Notes: a model not told the origin generated them from the letters alone. A stretch of DNA of 16,870 nucleotides from Promethearchaeota archaeon (GCA_030620005.1 JAUXAJ010000083.1:1-16870); one strand, 5' to 3'; counted from the first letter of the stretch, positions 7,566 to 15,608 are shown. Program-made: numbers and translations.

Positions 7566-7578
7566 TTTATATTTATAT
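7566..7578 (+). promoter_or_regulatory. TATA box of the decayed gene at 7603
   Basis: TTTATATTTATAT is centred 31 nt before an ATG at 7603, which is leaderless spacing. The ATG opens a frame of only three codons (MSE) before TAA, so the promoter now seems to drive a broken gene. Confidence 0.35.
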
Positions 7579-7602
7579 CGTTTTTATTTAAATAAAATTC
7601 TA

Positions 7603-7826
7603 ATGTCCGAATAAAGCACTTGAAGGGCAAATATACATCAGGATTTGACGGCAAGATTTATGCAACTTCCTCGGCACATAAGAGGCTGATGGAAGAAATC
7701 CGTCAAACCAATATATTTAACTTTAAATGCAAACCGCTTAAATGTGTCTATATTCCCACGGTCAAGGATCAAGTCTTGCAAATGCTCGTGAAATTGGCAT
7801 TGAAACGGAAAATAATTCTGAAATAA
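7603..7826 (+). pseudogene. Frameshifted gene remnant, family not recognised
   Basis: An ATG at 7603 with a well-placed TATA is closed after three codons, but another frame is open from 7596 to TAA at 7824-7826 and encodes about 68 residues from a TTG at 7620. This segment is about 40% GC against roughly 20% in the flanks. Its residues look protein-like: FDGKIYATSSAHKRLMEEIR near the front and VYIPTVKDQVLQMLVKLAL near the end. A second frame near the end (ATG TGT CTA ... to TAA at about 7829-7834) is also protein-like (GQGSSLANAREIGIETENN), hinting at a further frameshift. It may derive from a mobile element or a small metabolic gene; I cannot assign a family. A genuine 68-residue TTG-started protein is the alternative. 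Confidence 0.35.
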
Positions 7827-7893
7827 TTTAATACCCTTTTTAAAATTGAAAAAAAAAAGAGAAGATATTTTATTTTTTAATTTAGTTATATTC

Positions 7894-7968
7894 TTACTTT
7901 ATCGGTGGTTCTTTCGTTTCTCCTTTCATTATCGAAAAGATTTCAGTTAGGAAATCTGCCGACGACAA
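7894..7968 (-). pseudogene. Short C-terminal-like coding remnant
   Basis: On the minus strand a frame from TTG 7968 to TAA 7894-7896 encodes 24 residues (MSSADFLTEIFSIMKGETKE at the front, then PPIK). It has raised GC and credible amino-acid composition. The frame is closed by TAA about ten codons further upstream, and no Shine-Dalgarno or ATG is near. It is best read as the tail of a lost gene, or possibly a microprotein expressed downstream of the large gene ending at 8066. Confidence 0.25.
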
Positions 7969-8065
7969 TTTATTAAACAAAAAATAATTACACTCTTAAA
8001 AAATCTTGAGAGAGAAAAGATTTAGTAATAACTTTACATGCTATTTGAATTTTAAGGAAATTAAT

Positions 8066-11000
8066 TCAAGTTTCTCTTAATGCTTGTAGAGTTTTACATA
8101 TTATTGGGTCTTGAGACATTTCACATCTTATCTTCAATAAAGAAATGGCTCTTTTTTTAATTTTCTCGTCTTCGTATTTTGCAGTTCTCCCCAAAATTAG
8201 AGCAATTGAACGTTGTAATTCGATTGAACCCTCATCGCTTAGATTCTTTAGAAGTTTGGAGAATATTTTTGAAAGTCCAATATTTTGAATTATTTCGACC
8301 ATGGTATTTATCATGTTTCTTCTTACATCTTCAACATCATCTTCTAAAAGCAAAAGAATTTTGTCAAATATTCGATCAATGTGATTATAGCTATATATTT
8401 TTAATAACCCTGCTGAAGCCTCTCTAACTTTATTATCTTCATGAGATAAATTATTGAAAACTTTTTCGAAAGGAATTTGTGAAGCAGTAACTTCTTTAAT
8501 ATTAGATAACATATTCATGGCTGATCTGCGCACCCAAACTTGCTCATCATCGAGTAAAGTTACAAGTTTCTCAATGACTAAATTCTTATTTTCAACAAGT
8601 TTTATAATATTTCCTAAACTTGATACGGCTGCTTCTCGAACAATCCATTCTTCGTCATTTAAGGCGTTATTAATTAATTGATCAATTACTTTATTTAGAA
8701 ACTGAAACCCAATAAATCCTAATATTTTTACGCTAGTTTCTCGAATAAATGAATCCTGATCTGCGAGTAAACTTAATATTGGATCAATAGAAATGAATTC
8801 GGGAGATTTCATAGAGATTTCTAAGATTGATTTTATTAAAACGATTTTAACAGATATTTCTTGATCATTAATAGTTTGTAAAATTTCTGACACGACTGGT
8901 TTAATAGTCATTGGATCTTTTTTTGCAATTTTTGAAATTACATTCAAAGCTTCTTTTTTTATTTGTTTGCTTGAATCTCTTTCTAAAAGTAATAATAGGG
9001 GTTTTATATCAATTTTTTCAAAATATTCGTCAACTAATCCATCCAAAGAATTGACTGCGTTTAAAACAACATCGTTATTTTTAGAACCTAAGAAATTAAT
9101 CAATATAGGAATTACCTTCAAGGGATCATTTTTACCTATTTTAATTATTGTTCTTGATACAATACCTTTAGTAATAAATCTAGAAACATCAGGAATAGTC
9201 ATTAAATTCTGAAGAATTAAATCGGAGTTATTTTCATATTTATCAACAAGGATTTTTGAAATGTTTTCCTTCAGCTCATTATTTTCAAATGTTATAAAGC
9301 TTAGAAGCGTTTTTAAGATTTTTTCAGGATTTTTTTCCCATAATTTGCCAAGAAGAGATAGAATGCTATTTAACGCCTCTTTATTACTTGGAACTATTTT
9401 ATTAATTATCATTTCTAAATTTAGAACATCCGGTTGCTCGTTAAAGAATTTTTCAAGAGCCAAAACTGAATATAATCTTACATCCTTGTTAGAATCAGTT
9501 AATCCATCAAAGAAAGGTGAGAGTGGTATTTTAAATTTCTTAAAATTTCCGATTTTAGCAAAAAACTCAAAAATTGAAGCTCTTACGGAACCAGTAGGAT
9601 CTTCCATTAACGGCATTATTTCAGAAATTATTTTTTCGTCAATGTCTTTAATTTGAAGATTCTTCATATTTCTTATTGCTGCTGCTCTAACTTCCTTGTT
9701 TGAGTGATTGAGTTTATTGATTAAGATTTCAACAGGAAGGTCAATGTAGGTGTTGCTTAATAGATTTAGAACTTCTACTTGTATCTTGCTATTTGAATCG
9801 TTTACTAGTTTTTTTACATTCAAATTTGAAATTATATCTTTATTTTTTTGAATTAGCCTTGAAAAAATTCTTAATCCAACTGATTTCAATCTCCATTCAC
9901 TATCTTCAATGAGATTCAAAATTATATTTAATGGTATTTTTTCAACCAAATTTATATCAGCTCGTAAGAGAGATCTTGCAATAGGAATGCTTTTATCGTA
10001 ATTAGGTGATTCTAACGCTTCAATTATCCACGGGATCACTCTTACTGGAACATTTCTCTCTAATTGTACAAGGATGTGATAAGAAATTCTCTTTGAATTC
10101 GAGTTGGGATCACATATTCCATCGATTAAGGAATCTTTAAATTTCCACTTATTAAGGTCAATTTCAGACTTTAGAGGTATCCTCTCAAACATCAAAATTA
10201 GCGTTTGTTCAGCGTGCTGTTGAATTCTTTGATTAGAACTTTTAATCAAATTGAATAGTGGGACAGGATCGAAAGTCTGACCACATTTAGTAATTTTAGA
10301 ATACATTATATTTTCTTTAAATTTGTTCTTTTTTGTTAAAAAATAATATGTAGTGAAGAATATTAAAACGATTTCTTCAATAGCTGCCGTCCACGCAAAT
10401 ATCTTGTAGTTTGGGACAATTTGAGAAGTAAAATCCAGCGAATTAAAAGTATCAAGCATTTTCTCGGGATTTACAATTAAAAAATTAACCAAAACATTAA
10501 CCCCAATCGCTGCCATTAAATACGCGGCAAAAAAGAGATGAAATCCACGGAATTGTACCTGCCGTCCAAAATAACGCGTGAAATAACCGGTTACGCCTAA
10601 AAATAGCGTTACAAAAACAAAATACGATGTCATTGTTGAGATAGCGATTATTCCCGTGAAGAAAAAGGCAATAGTTTGAATCATCGAAAACCAAGCCCAA
10701 AAATACACGAATAACATTAACCCGAGAAGAATGTATGGACCGGGATCAGATGCAAACTGCTTCATTCCCCTTTTACTATCTTCGAAATTAAGAAATATTG
10801 ATCTTTTTACATCAGGGATCGCCAAATAACAGTTAGAGATAATTCCAGCGATGTATCCTTTTGACCCATAAAAAGTTAGTATTATTAAAGGATACACGAG
10901 CATCCATGAAATCAATAACATTATTAAAGGCAATCCAAAAAGCGAAAGTATTAAAGGAGGTAGCAGAAACACTCCAAAATAAAAAGTTATTGCTATAATT

Positions 11001-11428
11001 ACTGAAATATTTTTTTTATTAGAAATATTTATTATTTTTCTTCCAATCAATTTATGAAATGGAGTAAAACCCTCTTCTGAATTTTTATTAAAGGCAATAA
11101 ATAGGAAATCTATGAGGGGGTATATTGAAATAAAAATTAAACATGTTATAAATGGTACGAGAAAAAACAAGGGATTTAGATCTGGAGGAGGTGTTGGACT
11201 ATTTTCCCAAAATTCTGGTGTTTCTAAAGTAAATATGAAAGCCATTCCCACTACTACCATGACTGCCATACTAAAGAAAAATGCATATATCGCGCACAAT
11301 AACCGATCTTTAATGGAAAATTCTCCCTTTTTTACCAGAGCAATTCGCTTTAATATGATCCAGAATCCTACAAAGAAAAATACAATAAAGATTATGAACA
11401 GAATGATTTCTAAAATCAAATATTTCAC
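8066..11428 (-). CDS. Polytopic membrane protein with long cytoplasmic HEAT-repeat array
   Basis: A 1120-residue protein of unknown function. Residues 1-370 form a polytopic membrane domain with about nine hydrophobic segments (near 3-27, 44-68, 86-112, 141-166, 167-187, 230-258, 262-284, 296-318 and 343-364). The last segment is followed by a lysine-rich stretch (TKKNKFKEN), which places the rest in the cytoplasm. From about 385 to the end it is a continuous alpha-solenoid of HEAT-type repeats, with the signature D..VR..A...L at about 575-585, 611-620, 647-657, 891-901, 925-938, 961-973, 997-1008 and 1031-1042. The start is GTG at 11428: an in-frame TAA lies eight codons upstream with no ATG between. 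No Shine-Dalgarno is visible. The membrane part shows no catalytic motif I can defend; an EE pair at 351-352 alone is not enough for a CPBP protease. It could be a membrane-tethered scaffold. Confidence 0.85.
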   Translation of the reverse strand: MKYLILEIILFIIFIVFFFVGFWIILKRIALVKKGEFSIKDRLLCAIYAFFFSMAVMVVVGMAFIFTLETPEFWENSPTPPPDLNPLFFLVPFITCLIFISIYPLIDFLFIAFNKNSEEGFTPFHKLIGRKIINISNKKNISVIIAITFYFGVFLLPPLILSLFGLPLIMLLISWMLVYPLIILTFYGSKGYIAGIISNCYLAIPDVKRSIFLNFEDSKRGMKQFASDPGPYILLGLMLFVYFWAWFSMIQTIAFFFTGIIAISTMTSYFVFVTLFLGVTGYFTRYFGRQVQFRGFHLFFAAYLMAAIGVNVLVNFLIVNPEKMLDTFNSLDFTSQIVPNYKIFAWTAAIEEIVLIFFTTYYFLTKKNKFKENIMYSKITKCGQTFDPVPLFNLIKSSNQRIQQHAEQTLILMFERIPLKSEIDLNKWKFKDSLIDGICDPNSNSKRISYHILVQLERNVPVRVIPWIIEALESPNYDKSIPIARSLLRADINLVEKIPLNIILNLIEDSEWRLKSVGLRIFSRLIQKNKDIISNLNVKKLVNDSNSKIQVEVLNLLSNTYIDLPVEILINKLNHSNKEVRAAAIRNMKNLQIKDIDEKIISEIMPLMEDPTGSVRASIFEFFAKIGNFKKFKIPLSPFFDGLTDSNKDVRLYSVLALEKFFNEQPDVLNLEMIINKIVPSNKEALNSILSLLGKLWEKNPEKILKTLLSFITFENNELKENISKILVDKYENNSDLILQNLMTIPDVSRFITKGIVSRTIIKIGKNDPLKVIPILINFLGSKNNDVVLNAVNSLDGLVDEYFEKIDIKPLLLLLERDSSKQIKKEALNVISKIAKKDPMTIKPVVSEILQTINDQEISVKIVLIKSILEISMKSPEFISIDPILSLLADQDSFIRETSVKILGFIGFQFLNKVIDQLINNALNDEEWIVREAAVSSLGNIIKLVENKNLVIEKLVTLLDDEQVWVRRSAMNMLSNIKEVTASQIPFEKVFNNLSHEDNKVREASAGLLKIYSYNHIDRIFDKILLLLEDDVEDVRRNMINTMVEIIQNIGLSKIFSKLLKNLSDEGSIELQRSIALILGRTAKYEDEKIKKRAISLLKIRCEMSQDPIICKTLQALRET

Positions 11429-11622
11429 GGAAAATTGTAAGTTATAAAATTAAATTTTAATAATATTACAGCATTTTTATTTTTCTTATATTACTTTATT
11501 TATCATACAAAATTAATGAAAGTTTTTTATTCTGCAAAGATCGAGATTTTATTAATATTGAGCTGAATTACAAGAAAATAAGACATTAAATAAAAACTAA
11601 ATTAATTAATCATGGTATTGAA

Positions 11623-12420
11623 ATGAAAATTGGATACATTCAAACTTCTCCGATTTTTGGAGAAAAAGAAAGAAACTTTGCTGAAGTTGAGAAATTAACA
11701 GGAGGTATCAAGGCAGATCTAATAGTTCTTCCAGAACTTTTCGCAACGGGATATACATTTGTTTCAAAGAAAGAAGTACGAGATCTAGCCGAAGATGTCA
11801 ATGGAATGACGGTAAGCTTCCTACAAGAACTCTCTCAAAAAACAGGAGCCATTATTGTCGGGGGATTTGCTGAAAAAGAAGGTTCTGAAATCTATAATTC
11901 AGCAGCGATGGTCATGGAAGAAAATATTGTAGGAATATATAGAAAAATTCATCTTTTCAATAAAGAGAAATTGTGGTTTTCTCCAGGAAATAAACCATTT
12001 GAAATATATAAAGTTAATAATGTAAAAGTTGGATTGATGGTGTGTTTTGACTGGATTTTTCCAGAAGCGATGAGGTCATTAGCGCTTTTAGGTGCTGAAG
12101 TCGTTGCTCATTCAACGAATCTTGTCCTTCCTTATTGCCAAACTGCGATGAAGATCCGTTGCTTAGAAAATCGGATTTTCGCAGTTACAGCAAACCGCAT
12201 TGGAACGGAAAAACGAGGTGAAGATGAGTTTATTTTCACGGGTGCAAGCCAAATAACGTCGTATAATGGAGATGTTTTATCGTCCGCTCCTATTAATAAA
12301 ACATTTACGAATATTGTAGAAATAGATTTAAAGCTAGCGCGAGATAAGTCTCTGAATAAATTCAACGATTTATATAAAGATCGAAGACCAGAGCTGTATG
12401 AATTCAAAAATAAACAATGA
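11623..12420 (+). CDS. Carbon-nitrogen hydrolase (nitrilase superfamily amidase)
   Basis: A cytoplasmic amidohydrolase that cleaves a non-peptide C-N bond. The 265-residue length is normal. The catalytic triad is visible: E38 (VLPELFATGY), K108 (YRKIHLF) and C141 (MVCFDWIFPEA), with E115 as the likely supporting glutamate (NKEKLWFSPG). No fused domain is present. The substrate cannot be told from sequence; omega-amidase, N-carbamoyl-putrescine amidase and deaminated-glutathione amidase are family alternatives. The ATG at 11623 lies about 30 nt after an AT-rich TTAAATAAAA element, so it may be leaderless; an overlapping out-of-frame ATG at 11612 reads only a few codons. Its stop overlaps the start of the tRNA-editing gene (ATGA), so the two are translationally coupled. 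Confidence 0.92.
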   Translation: MKIGYIQTSPIFGEKERNFAEVEKLTGGIKADLIVLPELFATGYTFVSKKEVRDLAEDVNGMTVSFLQELSQKTGAIIVGGFAEKEGSEIYNSAAMVMEENIVGIYRKIHLFNKEKLWFSPGNKPFEIYKVNNVKVGLMVCFDWIFPEAMRSLALLGAEVVAHSTNLVLPYCQTAMKIRCLENRIFAVTANRIGTEKRGEDEFIFTGASQITSYNGDVLSSAPINKTFTNIVEIDLKLARDKSLNKFNDLYKDRRPELYEFKNKQ

Positions 12421-13634
12421 AAATTATAAAAAAAAACGATTTAATGACAAAACGATTATATTGGGAAGCTCCTTACGATAGAAATTTCAAAGCCAAGATA
12501 ATTTCAATAAAAGAAAAAGGTATTGTTCTTGATCAAACATTATTTTACCCCGAGGGAGGTGGTCAAGTAAGTGATCGAGGAGAATTGAAAGTAGGTGATT
12601 TGGTTTTTAAGATAAATCAAGTTTCTAAAGAAGAAGACAATATAATTCATCACGTATCATCTGATTTTCAAGATAAGATTAAAATTGGAGATATTATTAT
12701 CGGAAATATTGATTGGGAACATAGATATGGGGTCATGAAAGCACATTCTTCTCAACATATCTTTTCTGCTGTAATTAAAAAGAAATTTGACATTGAAACT
12801 AATCGTGCAAATCTAGATTTTGAAGACGTTTCCTTTCACCTTGCTAAAACAGTAAATTACAAACAATTAAGATCCGCATTTCAGGAAACCAATGAAATTT
12901 GTACATCCAAAAATTATATTTTTATAGAAAGAATCATCTCACATGAAGAAGCGGAAAATTTAACTCATGAGATTAGGGGTGTGATCCCACCACATAAAAA
13001 AATTAGGTTGGTAAGAACTGAAGGTTTAGATTTAGTATTTTGTGGAGGATCTCATGTTCGAAATTCGATAGAAATTGGGCCATTATTTATTTATCAATTT
13101 AACAAGGGTCGTGAAATTAAATTCGTAATTGGAAATAAAGCTATTAGAATGCTTTCTGATTTGAATGTGGACTTATTAAACACTACAGATTTGTTAAAAG
13201 TTCAGATTACAAACATTACACAAGAAATCGAAAAACAGCAGGAATTTATTTCAAGACTTCGAAAAAGTAATAAGGATCTTGCCACGAAAACTTTAGAGTC
13301 TATTTCAAAACATCCAAATGCAATAATAAACGACATTTTTGTGTTTCTTATAGATTTAGATGTGGATCATAAAATACTCAATAAGGCATTAAAGAATTTT
13401 CCATCAAATTCGCTTATCCTCGTATCTATGGGAGTAAAAAAGATAAAAGTTATCTCAAAAAGCGAAAAAATTAAGGCAAATAAAGTTTTTGAATTCTTGA
13501 TGAAAAAATTTGGTGGAAAAGGTGGAGGTAGCCCTAAAAATGCTCAAGGATCCTTAGAAATAGAAGTTAAAGACCTTTTATCCGAAATAAAGATATTCAT
13601 ATCAAAGAAGACACTTTTAAGGAAATTGCCTTGA
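12417..13634 (+). CDS. alaX: AlaX-type alanyl-tRNA editing protein with DHHA1 domain
   Basis: A free-standing editing enzyme that hydrolyses Ser- or Gly-tRNA-Ala made in error by alanyl-tRNA synthetase. The N-terminal part (about 1-100) resembles the AlaRS-linked beta-barrel, with the FYPEGGGQ.SDRG segment at 43-54. The editing domain carries the zinc ligands H110 and H114 (HSSQH) and C209 and H213 (CGGSH). A helical, probably coiled-coil stretch (about 255-300) leads into a C-terminal DHHA1-like domain ending in the glycine-rich GGKGGGSPKNAQGS (366-379). At 405 residues this is the long AlaX-L form. The ATG at 12417 overlaps the previous stop by 4 nt, so translation is coupled to the nitrilase-family gene; no biochemical link between them is known to me. 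All metal ligands are present, so it should be active. Confidence 0.93.
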   Translation: MKIIKKNDLMTKRLYWEAPYDRNFKAKIISIKEKGIVLDQTLFYPEGGGQVSDRGELKVGDLVFKINQVSKEEDNIIHHVSSDFQDKIKIGDIIIGNIDWEHRYGVMKAHSSQHIFSAVIKKKFDIETNRANLDFEDVSFHLAKTVNYKQLRSAFQETNEICTSKNYIFIERIISHEEAENLTHEIRGVIPPHKKIRLVRTEGLDLVFCGGSHVRNSIEIGPLFIYQFNKGREIKFVIGNKAIRMLSDLNVDLLNTTDLLKVQITNITQEIEKQQEFISRLRKSNKDLATKTLESISKHPNAIINDIFVFLIDLDVDHKILNKALKNFPSNSLILVSMGVKKIKVISKSEKIKANKVFEFLMKKFGGKGGGSPKNAQGSLEIEVKDLLSEIKIFISKKTLLRKLP

Positions 13635-13645
13635 ATTATATAAAA

Positions 13646-13664
13646 AAATCTTAAATAAAGATTT
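13646..13664 (+). terminator. Weak hairpin after the AlaX gene
   Basis: AAATCTT (13646-13652) and AAGATTT (13658-13664) form a 7-bp, AT-rich stem with a 5-nt loop, 11 nt after the AlaX stop. There is no T-tract directly behind it, so a terminator role is only a suggestion. Confidence 0.2.
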
Positions 13665-13725
13665 GGGATGAAATTATAAAATATTAATGATTTAACATTG
13701 TCTTTATTTCCCTTGTTGTTCATTA

Positions 13726-13737
13726 TTTATATATATC
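13726..13737 (+). promoter_or_regulatory. TATA box of the GINS gene
   Basis: TTTATATATATC is centred about 40 nt before the TTG start. Transcription would begin near 13757, leaving a short leader that just contains the GAGG at 13761. Confidence 0.5.
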
Positions 13738-13760
13738 TTAATCAAAAAAATTGTCCTAAT

Positions 13761-13764
13761 GAGG
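13761..13764 (+). promoter_or_regulatory. Shine-Dalgarno deciding the TTG start of the GINS gene
   Basis: GAGG lies 7 nt before TTG 13772. An ATG at 13765 is closer but out of frame and stops after six codons, so the TTG is the better start. Confidence 0.5.
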
Positions 13765-13771
13765 ATGAAAT

Positions 13772-14335
13772 TTGACCAAGATTGAGCAAAATTTTATTGA
13801 TTCATTAAGAAGAATTAATTTTATTTTTAGAAACGAAGAAGTATCTATTGAGTGCGTTAAGCAATACGATCAGTTTACATTATTAGGCGAGAAGATTGGT
13901 CCCTTCGAGCAAGGAAAAAGTTATAAATTAAAATTTTTTAAAGCCATTCCTTTTATTGAAAATGGTATTTTAAAAATAAAATCCAGCAAGAAATACGATA
14001 ATGTTGATGTGCAAAGATTTGCTATTGGTGAACGCGACGATCAAAGGCTAGTCAATCGAAATGATGATTTCTTTTTAAATAAAATAAAGGAATTTAAAAA
14101 AATTTTAGAAAAAGATGTAAACGATAAAATAAGGCTACAATTAGATTTAGACAGGTATAATTCATACACATCGGATATTATTGATAGTAGATTGTTAAAA
14201 TTATTGAGGTTAGCCAAAACAGAATTATCTTTAGACGATGAACGGAGATTGACCCTATCTGAAAGATTATTATTTAAGCGCATATATAAGCTCATAGATG
14301 TTTGGAAAAAATTTCTCTTGGAAAGAAAAAATTAG
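13772..14335 (+). CDS. Archaeal GINS complex subunit, Gins23-like
   Basis: A replication-fork factor that binds MCM and the Cdc45/RecJ homologue to form the CMG helicase. The 187-residue protein has a small beta-rich N-terminal part (about 20-80, with LGEKIGPFEQGKSYKL at 38-53), then a helical domain (about 98-187). The latter has the GINS pattern of R..KLLRLA at 140-148, LT.SE at 160-164 and a final YKLIDVWKKFLLE helix. The beta-domain-first order is that of Psf2/Psf3 and archaeal Gins23, not Gins51. Short hydrophobic blocks typical of Gins23 (the FFKAIPFIENGILKI stretch at 55-69) agree. It stands alone on the plus strand behind its own promoter, 7.5 kb from mcm. GINS membership is likely; the exact paralogue is less certain. 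Confidence 0.75.
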   Translation: MTKIEQNFIDSLRRINFIFRNEEVSIECVKQYDQFTLLGEKIGPFEQGKSYKLKFFKAIPFIENGILKIKSSKKYDNVDVQRFAIGERDDQRLVNRNDDFFLNKIKEFKKILEKDVNDKIRLQLDLDRYNSYTSDIIDSRLLKLLRLAKTELSLDDERRLTLSERLLFKRIYKLIDVWKKFLLERKN

Positions 14336-14370
14336 ATCAAGAACGCATTTAGTAATTCGCAAATTTACTT

Positions 14371-14398
14371 GCTAATAATACTCTCTTATTATATTAGC
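14371..14398. terminator. Hairpin at the convergent GINS/pyrE junction
   Basis: GCTAATAATA (14371-14380) pairs with TATTATATTAGC (14387-14398) apart from a 2-nt bulge, around a 6-nt loop. It covers the pyrE stop codon and sits in the 53-nt gap between converging genes, so it could mark both 3' ends. A second small stem (GCAA/TTGC, 14359-14372) competes with it. Confidence 0.35.
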
Positions 14399-15072
14399 TT
14401 AATTTCTTGAATTCCGTATTTTTTAAAATAATCTTCCACATGTTTTGCGACTAATTCGCCAGGCTGAAATTTTAGATAAGCAATTGGTAATAAATCAAGA
14501 GCATTACTCATTGAATAAAACGGGACTCCCATTTCTTTAATATATTTTTCAACGCTTTTGCCATCATCCCTCAATTCATTTCTATTCGTTAGACCAATAG
14601 CACCAATAATATTTATATTTAATCCTAATAACTTATTAAGCGTTTCTATCAACGACCCTCCAGTTGTAATGGCATCCTCAAGAATTATTACATTTCCATC
14701 GGGAACTCCGAGAAAATATTTATCTTTTGGATCGCCATGTTCTTTAGGTTTTGCCCTTCCCATGGATAGCGAATATATTCCTTGAGCGTAATTTATTCGT
14801 GTTTTTGCCCATTTATACTGAGCAATCACACCTAATTTAGTCGCACCTTCAGGAACTCCATAAAAACAATCGGGATTCAAGTTTAAATTCTTTACAAATG
14901 AGATGATGAAATCAGTTAGTAGATCAATTAAATACACATCCTCAGCTATATTCCTCCAATTCACGTAAAAATATGACATCCTTCCAGATTTTAGCTTTAA
15001 AGGTTTTTCAAAAAAGCCTATTATTTTATTTTCAATGATAAACTCGTAAAAATGTTCTTTTTCCCATATCAT
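14389..15072 (-). CDS. pyrE: Orotate phosphoribosyltransferase
   Basis: Converts orotate and PRPP to OMP, the fifth step of de novo pyrimidine synthesis. The 227 residues show the family landmarks: the substrate-binding LKSGRMSYFYVNWRN (27-41), GVPEGATKLG (72-81), the mobile catalytic loop MGRAKPKEHGDPK (104-116) and the PRPP signature VIILEDAITTGGS (128-140). It is the stand-alone form; no OMP decarboxylase is fused. The C-terminal helix region (about 190-227) is longer than in minimal bacterial OPRTases. The ATG at 15072 follows the previous stop by 11 nt, so it is the last gene of the topo VI cluster. No strong Shine-Dalgarno is seen. Confidence 0.93.
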   Translation of the reverse strand: MIWEKEHFYEFIIENKIIGFFEKPLKLKSGRMSYFYVNWRNIAEDVYLIDLLTDFIISFVKNLNLNPDCFYGVPEGATKLGVIAQYKWAKTRINYAQGIYSLSMGRAKPKEHGDPKDKYFLGVPDGNVIILEDAITTGGSLIETLNKLLGLNINIIGAIGLTNRNELRDDGKSVEKYIKEMGVPFYSMSNALDLLPIAYLKFQPGELVAKHVEDYFKKYGIQEIKLI

Positions 15073-15083
15073 GGTGCTTCAAG

Positions 15084-15608
15084 TTACTCTTTTAATAAAA
15101 GATACTCCTTTCGAGCTTTTGCGTATTCTTCCCCACTAATTTTTTCTTCTAAAAATTGTTTTTCTTTTTGTTGCATTATTTTTCTTTTCTTAGCTAACTC
15201 TTTTTTTCTCTCGTCTCTTTCAAAATTTTTAGATATATTTTGAGCTAATTTGACTATTTGATTATTTCTAATTTTTAAGAGATTTTTTAAATAAGGTTTT
15301 ATTGGCCTTATCATATCAATCTTAGATTTAGAAAGTTCTTCAATACGAGTTAGCGCTTGAATTATTTCTTCTCGATCATCTCCTTCTAAAACGCTAATTA
15401 GTCTTGGAACTGCTACATCCTTCATCACTTCGTCAAGATAAGCTGAAACCTCTTTCTTCACTTTAGCGTCATTGTAAGTATTTATTTGTTTATCACGTAT
15501 GTATTCAATAAAAATAAGAGGTAATTCGACAGGCCATTCTTGCATGAGCTCTTTATCAATTAATTGGACGATACCTCCATCAACTTTACGGAATATTCTC
15601 AAATCCAA
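15084..15608 (-). CDS. Small HEAT-like and coiled-coil protein coupled to top6A
   Basis: A 174-residue soluble protein I do not recognise as a named family. Residues about 50-130 form amphipathic helices resembling one or two HEAT/ARM repeats (AVPRLISVLEGDDREEIIQA at 66-85). From about 128 to the end it is a long, highly charged helix rich in K, R and E, probably a coiled coil. There is no signal, membrane segment or metal motif. The start is taken as TTG at 15606-15608, which overlaps the top6A stop by 10 nt; GGGG lies just upstream, and the next in-frame ATG is 21 codons in. This overlap argues for translational coupling and perhaps for physical partnership with topoisomerase VI. Chromatin, topoisomerase-associated or ribosome-associated roles are all open. 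Confidence 0.7.
   Translation of the reverse strand: MDLRIFRKVDGGIVQLIDKELMQEWPVELPLIFIEYIRDKQINTYNDAKVKKEVSAYLDEVMKDVAVPRLISVLEGDDREEIIQALTRIEELSKSKIDMIRPIKPYLKNLLKIRNNQIVKLAQNISKNFERDERKKELAKKRKIMQQKEKQFLEEKISGEEYAKARKEYLLLKE

Larger units (their letters stand above)
7432..8065. other. Gene-poor region with two GC islands
   Basis: There are 634 bases without an intact gene. The background is extremely AT-rich, but about 7616-7822 and 7903-7966 rise to roughly 40% GC, and both contain protein-like open frames on opposite strands (listed separately). A weak inverted repeat lies at 7993-7999 and 8006-8012, with a T-rich stretch beyond it on the minus strand; it may help terminate the large gene ending at 8066. 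No RNA gene is recognised. Confidence 0.5.

Noticed and set aside
9261..9656. 131-codon plus-strand frame opposite the large HEAT gene
   Set aside because: It is antisense to clear HEAT-repeat coding sequence and has no independent signal; a shadow frame.
10320..10400. CPBP-type metalloprotease in the membrane domain of the large HEAT protein
   Set aside because: Only an EE pair in the last hydrophobic segment is present; the further conserved R and H motifs of that family are not seen.
11112..11447. 111-codon plus-strand frame opposite the start of the membrane/HEAT gene
   Set aside because: It is antisense to the N-terminal membrane segments and has the composition of a shadow of hydrophobic codons.
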